Shown piece after piece: positions 53,069-59,929 of a DNA stretch of 64,000 nucleotides. Position 1 is the first letter of the stretch. Each line of letters starts with the position of its first letter. The stretch is from Dyadobacter sp. SG02 (GTDB lineage: Bacteria; Bacteroidota; Bacteroidia; Cytophagales; Spirosomataceae). Under the pieces are notes generated by a model. That model worked only from the letters and a program-made list of their open reading frames with translations, did no database searches and was not told the DNA's origin. The translations under genes and the position numbers were made by a program. The stretch spans positions 186,001-250,000 of the forward strand of contig NZ_FNYL01000007.1 in NCBI RefSeq assembly GCF_900109045.1, written 5' to 3'.

Positions 53069-53236
53069 CTACCTTTGCTGTTTTCCCAGACTGTGATTCT
53101 CTTTCTGGTTGCTGGTAATATGATTGCCTTTCACCATCTCTTCTTCACGATGTCTGCTGTCCAGATTGTCTTTGTTTTCAGGTCTGTTCTGAGCCTGGCC
53201 TTTCGGCATGGTTCCTGAACTTTGTGAATGTTTCAT
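53069..53236 (-). CDS. 55-aa hydrophilic protein
   Basis: A short frame on the minus strand, ATG 53236 to TAG 53069. It is very polar (MPKGQAQNRPENKDNLDSRH, then REEEMVKGNHITSNQKEN) with no hydrophobic segment and little predicted order. It is rich in Asn, Glu, Lys and Gln. A terminator with an A/T run sits 39 bp past its stop on the minus strand, supporting a real transcript. The function is unknown; similar small disordered stress-related proteins are common in this phylum. Confidence 0.55.
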   Translation of the reverse strand: MKHSQSSGTMPKGQAQNRPENKDNLDSRHREEEMVKGNHITSNQKENHSLGKQQR

Positions 53237-53337
53237 GACAATTTTCTAAATGGTTATGTCATGTATTATCTAAATATTATGCCAAAGTTGCCGGATTAGG
53301 ATGCCAAAAGCAGCGGCGCCCCGCCGGCGATTTTGTA

Positions 53338-54501
53338 CTATATCCTTCTCGATCCCTCGTACAACTCGTATTCGAGCAGGCGACAATCTATTTTTCCGGA
53401 ATAAAACTCCATTCTGCGTTTGGCTTTAAGACCTATTTTTTTGGCCAGATCGAGGTTGCCGGTGAACACATATCCGAAATATCCTCCACACTTCTGTTTC
53501 ATAAAATCACCAATCCGTCCATAAGTTTCTTCAAGTTCGCTGATCTCGCCGAGCCGCTCGCCGTACTCGGGGTTCACGAAAAACACGCCCTTGTTATCCT
53601 GCGGCACTTCGGTGTCGGCAAAATCGCAAAGTCCGAACTCGATCATATCGGCGACCCCGGCCGCGATCGCATTCTTTTTGGCATTGGCCACCGCATTCTG
53701 ATCGTGATCGGTAGCAATAATGCGGGCATTCGGGGCTTCGATGATCTGCGCTTCGAGCTTGTCCTGCGCCGCGAAATACACTTCCTCGTCATATCCGAGC
53801 AAATGCATGAACGAATAATTATCCCTGAAAAGCCCCGGTCGGCTGTTGGTAGCGATCAATGCGGCCTCGATCGCGAGCGTGCCCGAGCCACACATGGGGT
53901 TTATGAATGCCGAGTTATGGTTCCATTGGCTGGCCAGAATAGTCGCCGAGGCCAGCGATTCGAGCATGGGTGCTGCGCCGGGGATTTTGCGGTACCCGTG
54001 CCGTGCTACCGTTTCGCCGGAGGTATCGATGAAGATCTCGGCGCGGTCGTCTTTCCAGAACAAATGCACCACTGCACCTTTCAACTCCGAGCCGGTTGAC
54101 GGCCTGGCGCCCTTTTTGTCGCGCAGCCTGTCCACGATGGCGTCCTTCACGCGCAGGTTCGCGAACATGGTATTGTTTACGGTCGCAGTCATCACATTGC
54201 TGGTCACCGAGAAATACGCGTCGTCGGCCAGGATATTCTCCCATTGCATTTTGGACAAAAACCGGTAAACATCGTCGGGGTGCTGCGCGCTGAATGTGCC
54301 GAGGCTGTATAACACCTGGCTCGCACAGTAGAGGTTCAGGTTCAGTTTGATGCAATCAGTAACCGTACCCCGCAGCTGTACGCCCGTCGCAAATGTCTCT
54401 TCCACCCGGAAACCCAGTTCCGTCACCTCTTTTTCAAGAAATGGCGCGAGGCGTTTGTAACAAGTGATGGTAATGGGGGCGGTGGTTTTGAATAGGGACA
54501 T
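53338..54501 (-). CDS. THUMP-domain RNA methyltransferase (RlmL/Trm-like)
   Basis: A 387-aa SAM-dependent RNA methyltransferase. The N-terminal THUMP domain (about 30-160) binds RNA. The methyltransferase fold carries the SAM motif FINPMCGSGTLAIEAALIA (about 195-213) and the catalytic motif VNPEYGERLGE, in which the usual NPPY is NPEY. Relatives methylate 23S rRNA guanosine (RlmL) or tRNA. The start is ATG 54501, because residues upstream are out of family. Confidence 0.88.
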   Translation of the reverse strand: MSLFKTTAPITITCYKRLAPFLEKEVTELGFRVEETFATGVQLRGTVTDCIKLNLNLYCASQVLYSLGTFSAQHPDDVYRFLSKMQWENILADDAYFSVTSNVMTATVNNTMFANLRVKDAIVDRLRDKKGARPSTGSELKGAVVHLFWKDDRAEIFIDTSGETVARHGYRKIPGAAPMLESLASATILASQWNHNSAFINPMCGSGTLAIEAALIATNSRPGLFRDNYSFMHLLGYDEEVYFAAQDKLEAQIIEAPNARIIATDHDQNAVANAKKNAIAAGVADMIEFGLCDFADTEVPQDNKGVFFVNPEYGERLGEISELEETYGRIGDFMKQKCGGYFGYVFTGNLDLAKKIGLKAKRRMEFYSGKIDCRLLEYELYEGSRRI

Positions 54502-54601
54502 TGATTGGCTGCCGGCTTTTTGATAAAATAACATTTTTTTGACCGCCGACCATTGACTGCCGACCGCCGAAAGCTGCAAAACTACCACATTGGCGCGCCA
54601 A

Positions 54602-55510
54602 TCAGTACTCTTCGTTGATTAATTCGTGATTAAGCCTCGCCCCGGCCGTGGTACCCGCAGCCATGGCCCCCGTTAACCCCCTGAATGCACCACTGTTATC
54701 ACCTGCTGCGTAAATGCCTGCGACTGTCGTTTTTTGTGCCTCGTCTACTTTGATAAAACCTTGCGCATTGAGCTCGCAGCCGAGTTCTTCGGGTATCAGG
54801 CAATGCTGTACGAAGGCCGGGCGGTGGTAAAGCGCAGTGATTTCACGGGTGGTTCCATCGGCCAGGCGTAGCGTTTCGAGGTAACCGCTTTCATGGTTGA
54901 GGGATGCAATGGGCTGTTCGACGATTTCCGCGCCAAACGCAAGCATTTTTTCGCGCGCGGCTTCCTCGAATGTCGCGGGGCCATTGGTGTAGAGGGTCAG
55001 GTCGGCGGTCCAGTTGCGGATCATTTTCAGGTATTCCGATGCCATTTCGCCATTCATGAGCACGCCGGTGCGGGCGTCGCTGTACTCGTAGCCGTGGCAG
55101 TAGGGGCAATGAATGGCGCTGATGCCCCAGCTTTCGGCGAAACCGGGAATTTCCGGCATAATGTCGCGGATACCTGTTGTGAAAATGAGTTTTTTGGCTT
55201 GTAATGCATGGCCGTTGTCGGTAGTGACAGTGAATGCCCCATCGCTGCCGTTCACGTGCGTAACGAGGCCTGCGCGCATGTGTACGGTCGGGTAGGCGAG
55301 TACCTGCTCGCGTGCGAGTGCGGAGATTTCGGCGGGCGTCTTGCCGTCGTGGGTAATGAGGTTATGCGAATGCGGTGTCTGCCGGTTGCAAGGTTTGCCG
55401 CTGTCGATAATGATCACATTCCGGCGGGCGCGGCCCAAGGTCATGGCTGCCGAAAGCCCGGCATAACTGCCGCCGATAATGGCGACGTCGAATAGTTGTT
55501 GATCAGTCAT
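54602..55510 (-). CDS. Thioredoxin reductase-like NAD(P)/FAD oxidoreductase
   Basis: A 302-aa flavoprotein. FAD motif VAIIGGSYAGLSAAMTLGRA (about 9-28), a redox-active CPYC in AIHCPYCHGYEY (about 132-143), NAD(P)H domain with GVLMNGEMASEY, and C-terminal AGDNSGAFRGLTGAMAAG. The CxxC distinguishes it from the receiver-fused relative at 13824. It is controlled by the adjacent TetR gene, because both promoters share an inverted repeat. The partner protein is unknown; detoxification or bacillithiol/thioredoxin-like reduction is plausible. Confidence 0.9.
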   Translation of the reverse strand: MTDQQLFDVAIIGGSYAGLSAAMTLGRARRNVIIIDSGKPCNRQTPHSHNLITHDGKTPAEISALAREQVLAYPTVHMRAGLVTHVNGSDGAFTVTTDNGHALQAKKLIFTTGIRDIMPEIPGFAESWGISAIHCPYCHGYEYSDARTGVLMNGEMASEYLKMIRNWTADLTLYTNGPATFEEAAREKMLAFGAEIVEQPIASLNHESGYLETLRLADGTTREITALYHRPAFVQHCLIPEELGCELNAQGFIKVDEAQKTTVAGIYAAGDNSGAFRGLTGAMAAGTTAGARLNHELINEEY

Positions 55511-55525
55511 ATTTGAAATATATAA

Positions 55526-55545
55526 ATGTCTCAAAAATGAGACAT
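55526..55545. promoter_or_regulatory. Palindromic operator upstream of the flavoprotein
   Basis: ATGTCTCA-AAAA-TGAGACAT is a perfect 20-bp inverted repeat, 15 bp upstream of the flavoprotein start codon (minus strand) and just upstream of a TATATTTC element resembling a -7 box. A near copy lies at 56138, upstream of the TetR gene. It is therefore a very likely binding site of that TetR protein. Confidence 0.8.
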
Positions 55546-55561
55546 GGGTGGACAAAAAATT

Positions 55562-56116
55562 TTAGATACCTATTCCCTTACTGAATGAAAACCAAGCAAG
55601 CTGGCGTGCCTCCGCGCGTGCAAGCGAGCCCTTTTGCTGCGAATTGATAAACACCACCACTACGCTCTGGAAGAAGTTATGTATCCAATCCACCGTCATG
55701 CCCTGGTTGATAATGCCTGTTGTGAGTAATAATTGCAGATTTCCTTTCCAGAGCTCGAAAGTATGGTCGTATTCGGAGCATTCTTCGTTGGCCGCCTGGT
55801 GTTTGTGATCGTGGAGCGTGTGTAATTTATGTAAAAAGGTGTTTTTAGAGCCGCAATCGAGTCCGGCGTAAAACATCGCTTCCAGCCTTTCTTTCGGGTT
55901 TTGGGTTGTGTTGTACGCATTCGCCATGGCTGCCGCGCAAGCTTTCCGGATTTCCTTCTGGCATTTGTCCATCAGCTCCTTCCGATCTTTGAAATACCGG
56001 TGCAAAGTCCTGCGCGTAACCTGCGCCTGGTCCGCCACTTTTTCCAGCGGCGCAGAGAGGTCCTCATTGAAAATCAGGATCGCCGCCTCGATAATGCTTT
56101 GCTCGGTGTCTTTCAT
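55562..56116 (-). CDS. TetR family repressor
   Basis: A 184-aa regulator: N-terminal HTH (SIIEAAILIFNEDLSAPLEK then VTRRTLHRYFKDRKELMDKC, about 10-55) and a helical ligand-binding and dimerisation domain to the end. The start at ATG 56116 places the DNA-binding domain at the beginning; a longer frame from 56146 would run into the operator. It shares its operator sequence with the adjacent flavoprotein gene, so it probably represses both. The inducer is unknown. Confidence 0.9.
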   Translation of the reverse strand: MKDTEQSIIEAAILIFNEDLSAPLEKVADQAQVTRRTLHRYFKDRKELMDKCQKEIRKACAAAMANAYNTTQNPKERLEAMFYAGLDCGSKNTFLHKLHTLHDHKHQAANEECSEYDHTFELWKGNLQLLLTTGIINQGMTVDWIHNFFQSVVVVFINSQQKGSLARAEARQLAWFSFSKGIGI

Positions 56117-56137
56117 GATGAGGCAAATGTAAGAATA

Positions 56138-56157
56138 ATGTCTCAAATATGTGACAT
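56138..56157. promoter_or_regulatory. Palindromic operator upstream of the TetR gene
   Basis: ATGTCTCA-AATA-TGTGACAT, a 20-bp inverted repeat with one mismatch between arms; flanking AATA and TATT extend the symmetry. It differs by one arm base from the site at 55526-55545. It lies 22 bp before the TetR start, suggesting autoregulation. Confidence 0.75.
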
Positions 56158-56175
56158 TATTCGCGGAATAAAGTT

Positions 56176-56198
56176 AGAGAAAGAGAGAGAGAGAGAGA
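56176..56198. repeat. GA dinucleotide tract
   Basis: AGAGAAAG followed by a run of GA dinucleotides, about 130 bp upstream of the DUF3396-like gene. It lies in AT-rich intergenic DNA (56158-56332) with no gene. Confidence 0.6.
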
Positions 56199-56332
56199 AT
56201 GGAATAGAGCTGTAATTTAACCATTCAATTATTGATGTCGTATGAAGGTTAAATCTACAATTCCACCGTAAATAAGGTTTGCTAGGTTTGATGGAAGATT
56301 TTAAATAGCTGTAAATCCAACAGCTGAAAGTT

Positions 56333-57388
56333 GTGAATCCTTTTATTCTCCATATGATCTATCAACCAGTCAATCCCTCTGAGTTCACACTGGTCGTTGA
56401 CGGCACGACCGCCGTCACCCCATGTGTGTCGTTCACATTGTATCTTCAGTATTACGATGGCGAAGGCATCCTCGACTTCTACCAGCGAACGCGAGTGGTG
56501 GCTGGATCTCTCCTCACCCATTACTCGACCCCGTCCATGAGGCGTGCTGCCAAAATCAACATGCGAGCGGAATCCATGGTGCCAACGTGGATCAGCAACC
56601 CTACAAAAGAAAAAAAATACATTATCGATTTTAGTGGATGCGATAACGGCTCGGGGGTAACAGCTGCCAGCTTAGGGCTCGAGTTCTCATTCGGGGAGCC
56701 AATGACGGAGGCGCAACTTGAGCGTGGGCGTGAAACCTGGCGCTCGTGGTTCGCCCATGGTGCGGATCTATTCTGGCCTGGGATGAACACGCTGCGCGTG
56801 ACTCTACCGCTCGATCATGCCCTCGCCCAGGATCCGGCCTCGCTCGCCGAGTGGGTGCTCGGGTTCTCCTTGGTGAAGCGCGGGGCCTTCCTATCGGGCA
56901 CGTGCGGCGTCGCCGTGAACTATGACGAGTTCGTGTCCGCCTCGGACATTCGCGTGCCGATGATCCAGCGGCTGGCTGCCGTGTGCCGCAGGTATCCCGG
57001 CACGGAGTGGAAGATTCCTCGGAGTTCAGTGCACAGGCTGTTGCGTTGGGACGTTCCGACCGATAATCGTGTTCCTCAGATCACTCGGGTATCCTGGCTC
57101 ACGTTGATCGGCTCCGGCTGTGTTGAGCGCCTCGGGGGCCTTGATGTGCTGTCCGCGGCTTCGGCCCATCCGTCTCTGCGCGTCCACCTTTTGGGCAGCG
57201 GTGCCGTCATTCAGGCGGGCGACGCGCCGAACTTCGGGAATCCGGCAGACCGCGGTCGCCTCGCCGCTTACCGTGCTGCCGCTTCGGTGCTGCGGCCGCT
57301 GAGAATGCCTGTCATTGTCGGGCCAAGCGGCGAGCCAGAGCCATGGGTTGAGGAATGGCAGCGCTCGCTGGAAGAGCCCGCGGGTTGA
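56333..57388 (+). CDS. DUF3396 (type VI immunity family)-like protein
   Basis: A 351-aa cytosolic protein with no signal peptide. LRVTLPLDHA (about 150), GFSLVKRGAFLSGTCGVAVN (about 180), VHRLLRWDVPTDNRVPQITRV and the C-terminal VSWLTLIGSGCVERLGGLDV followed by PADRGRLAAYRAAASVLRPL resemble the DUF3396 family. Members sit beside type VI secretion effectors in Proteobacteria and protect the producer. No effector or T6SS gene is visible here, so this would be an orphan immunity protein. The second half has GC-rich, proteobacterial-looking codon usage unlike its neighbours, and the flanks are AT-rich, which fits horizontal acquisition. Confidence 0.65.
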   Translation: MNPFILHMIYQPVNPSEFTLVVDGTTAVTPCVSFTLYLQYYDGEGILDFYQRTRVVAGSLLTHYSTPSMRRAAKINMRAESMVPTWISNPTKEKKYIIDFSGCDNGSGVTAASLGLEFSFGEPMTEAQLERGRETWRSWFAHGADLFWPGMNTLRVTLPLDHALAQDPASLAEWVLGFSLVKRGAFLSGTCGVAVNYDEFVSASDIRVPMIQRLAAVCRRYPGTEWKIPRSSVHRLLRWDVPTDNRVPQITRVSWLTLIGSGCVERLGGLDVLSAASAHPSLRVHLLGSGAVIQAGDAPNFGNPADRGRLAAYRAAASVLRPLRMPVIVGPSGEPEPWVEEWQRSLEEPAG

Positions 57389-57442
57389 CCATGGGTTCTA
57401 CTTACTGAATTGAATTAATATTGTCTTATTCTTATTTCATGA

Positions 57443-57592
57443 GCTCGTACTAATTCTTGTAATACAGGTAAACGTCTCGCGCGTGGCTATGAAGCCTCTC
57501 CTGCTATTCGAGATTATGACTTGAATGCGCGTATTGTTCCAAGCCCATATATCGCGCACTCTTGCCAAGGCACCTATTCTTTGATGATATGA
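57443..57592 (+). pseudogene. Coding remnant downstream of the immunity-like gene
   Basis: From 57443 to a TGA at 57592 a frame stays open without a start codon: ARTNSCNTGKRLARGYEASP, then AIRDYDLNARIVPSPYIAHS, then CQGTYSLMI. The amino-acid composition looks like a real protein end rather than noise, and codon choice resembles the upstream acquired gene. It overlaps the last 19 bp of the - strand repeat protein gene. Probably the tail of a gene that came with the island; the family is not recognised. Confidence 0.35.
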
Positions 57593-59643
57593 CGGGTCGT
57601 GCGCTCGCCGTGGTTCCGGGTGGCGCGGAGGAGGTAGGTTCCCGCAGGTTTGCCCCTAAGATCGATGTGGCGTATGCTTTGATCTGCTACTGCACTGCCG
57701 GGAGAATCGTATACTTTGATTCCCGAAGATGAGATCACTTCAAATCTGACGATGTCGTGGTCGGAGCGCGTGTCGATGGTGAGCCTGTCTTTTACGGGAT
57801 TGGGATAGGCAAGCCAGCTCCCGGTGGTTTTTGCGAAAGTTACGGCCACTATCTTGCTGAATGCGAATGACCCGTCCTTGTCCACCATTTTCAGCCGGTA
57901 ATAATTAATCCCTCCTGCCGGGTGATCGTGCACAAAGTCATATGCGGCTTTTGATAAAGGAGAACCTTTTGTGGCGACTGTCCCGATCGGAATCCAGTTC
58001 TTGCCGGGGTTTAAACTATGCTGCACCTCGAAGAAATCACTGTTAACCTCGGTACTGGTTGCCCAGACGAGCTTTGTTTTAGATTCTTCCTTTTTGCCGG
58101 CGAAGCTGATCAGCGTAACAGGCAACGATCCGCATTCGGCGAGGACATCGTCCGTGGTGGCGCAGTCTCCCGCATTCAAGTTGATGCTTCCGGGGACTGC
58201 TGAGCCGCTCAGGAATAAGCATACAGCAGGAATGGCGCAGTGGTTGAGAGAGGGATTGTCATTGATATAAACGTAATCGGAAAAACCCGTGATGTTTTTC
58301 AGCCCCTCGATATTGGCCAGCAAAGGGTTGCTGGCCAGGGTCACACCGGCCATTGACGAGGTAAGTCCCGAAAGGGCTGAAAGGTCTTCGAGCAAATCGT
58401 TGAGCTGGATATCCAGGTCAAATTGGATCGATGTTAGGTGATCGAGTCCGGTGAGATCGGCCAGCAGGGGATTGCCTTTGATGACCAGACTACCCAAACT
58501 GGAAATCCCGCTTAATGCGCTGATATCTGTGAGCGAACTATTATCTGATAAAGACAACCCACCACCGACGGTCGTAATCGCCGCCAGTCCGGTCAGGGAA
58601 GTAAGGTTCTCATTTTCACTTATTGTAATGCCATTCGCGACAGATAGCAGATTCGTTAAACCGGTCAGGTCCACCAAACCCGGGTTCGCCTGGATAAGAA
58701 CATAATCTCCGACCGTCGTAATGTTGTGCAGACCGTTGAGGTCGGACAGGGCCGAGGCGGACAAAACCATCAGATAACCCGGCACCGATTCAATCAACGA
58801 GAGGGGGGACAGGCTCGTCAGGGCCGGGTTTAGAAAAATATGAATACTGCCACCCACAGATTCAAGGGCACTGAGCGCCGTAATATTTTGCAGTGACGAA
58901 TTGAAATTCAGAAGTACATCCCCGCCGATGGAGGTAACCGCTTCCAGTCCGTCGAGCGATTCCAGCAGCGGATTGGTTGACAGGTCCAGTGCCCCGCCGA
59001 TACTGGTGAATGTCCCGATGCCGCTGAGATCCGTCAATATATCCATATCATTGATCCGCAGGTCGCCGCCGATATTATTGATATTCAGTTCACTAAGGCT
59101 TGCCAGGGCGGACAGGTTAAGGATGAGCACGTAGTCGCCCACGCTGGTGATATTATGAAGTCCGTTGAGCGACGCCAGTGCATCGCTGGTATCGATCGTG
59201 AGACCTCCGCTAAGCGAGGTAACGCCCGCGAGTGCCGACAGGTCGGTGAGTGCGGCATTGCTTGCGATATTAATGCCGCCCACAACGTTGAGCGCGGCCA
59301 GGCCGGTAAGCGCTGTCAGGCTGGCATTGGAGTTAATATCCAGCTTTTCACCGATGCTCACCAAACCGTTCAATCCGGCCAATGACGACAATGCATCGCA
59401 GCTGTAAACCCGCAAATCGCCATCAACGGCGTCGATGATGAGCAGCGGGGTGAGGTCGGTAATGTCCGCGCCTTCAATAGTCAGGTCTCCGGCGATGGTC
59501 AGGTTGGAGCAACCTGCATAACTCGTACCAAAAGCATTTACTTCGGCCTGTGTGGAAAGCGTGATGTCCCCATCGGGAGGACATTGTGCCCAAAGGCAAA
59601 CCGAAAGAAAATTAAGGGCGATTGTGAAGTAAAGTTTGCGCAT
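57574..59643 (-). CDS. T9SS-exported leucine-rich-repeat-like surface protein, paralogue
   Basis: A 689-aa protein (start ATG 59643, signal KLYFTIALNFLSVCLWAQ). Repeats of about 24 aa with the pattern SLNGLHNITSVGDYVLI-N--L span about residues 20-495. The C-terminal modules match those of the protein at 31661: PVTLISFAGKKEESKTKLVW, NYYRLKMVDKDGSFAFSKI, then a T9SS sorting domain (LAYPNPVKDRLTIDT, GTYLLRATRNHG). The N-terminal repeat stretch is shorter than in the paralogue. The last 19 bp overlap the remnant frame on the opposite strand. Confidence 0.87.
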   Translation of the reverse strand: MRKLYFTIALNFLSVCLWAQCPPDGDITLSTQAEVNAFGTSYAGCSNLTIAGDLTIEGADITDLTPLLIIDAVDGDLRVYSCDALSSLAGLNGLVSIGEKLDINSNASLTALTGLAALNVVGGINIASNAALTDLSALAGVTSLSGGLTIDTSDALASLNGLHNITSVGDYVLILNLSALASLSELNINNIGGDLRINDMDILTDLSGIGTFTSIGGALDLSTNPLLESLDGLEAVTSIGGDVLLNFNSSLQNITALSALESVGGSIHIFLNPALTSLSPLSLIESVPGYLMVLSASALSDLNGLHNITTVGDYVLIQANPGLVDLTGLTNLLSVANGITISENENLTSLTGLAAITTVGGGLSLSDNSSLTDISALSGISSLGSLVIKGNPLLADLTGLDHLTSIQFDLDIQLNDLLEDLSALSGLTSSMAGVTLASNPLLANIEGLKNITGFSDYVYINDNPSLNHCAIPAVCLFLSGSAVPGSINLNAGDCATTDDVLAECGSLPVTLISFAGKKEESKTKLVWATSTEVNSDFFEVQHSLNPGKNWIPIGTVATKGSPLSKAAYDFVHDHPAGGINYYRLKMVDKDGSFAFSKIVAVTFAKTTGSWLAYPNPVKDRLTIDTRSDHDIVRFEVISSSGIKVYDSPGSAVADQSIRHIDLRGKPAGTYLLRATRNHGERTTRHIIKE

Positions 59644-59880
59644 AAAGTCCAAAGGATGATGGTGTCTTGATTGAATTCGGAGAACGCATTACCGGAAGCA
59701 CTGCCGGGTATCGGGGCAGCATGGAAGGGCACATTAGCCGGACAATTAAGCCCTAATTCTCTCGAAAGCGGTTAGAGCGCGCGTCACAAAAACGTCACAA
59801 TTAAATTCATGGCATGAATGTCCGGGAAGGAAGAAGATCTGGCAGGCTTGCAGCCTGCATTATGCAGGTAATGCACGAAA

Positions 59881-59906
59881 AAAGACGCCCCTTTCGAGGC
59901 GTCTTT
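59881..59906. terminator. Bidirectional terminator downstream of the heme lipoprotein gene
   Basis: AAAGACGCC pairs with GGCGTCTTT around an 8-nt loop, with A residues on the left and TTATT on the right. It is 24 bp past the stop of the minus-strand gene at 59930. The 277-bp gap 59653-59929 otherwise holds only this hairpin and upstream sequence of the repeat protein gene. Confidence 0.8.
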
Positions 59907-59929
59907 TATTCAAAATCAACAACATGCCA

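Noticed and set aside
57574..57592. Sequence assembly error or frameshift joining the remnant to the repeat protein
   Set aside because: The repeat protein ends with a complete T9SS domain and normal stop, so the overlap with the remnant is incidental.
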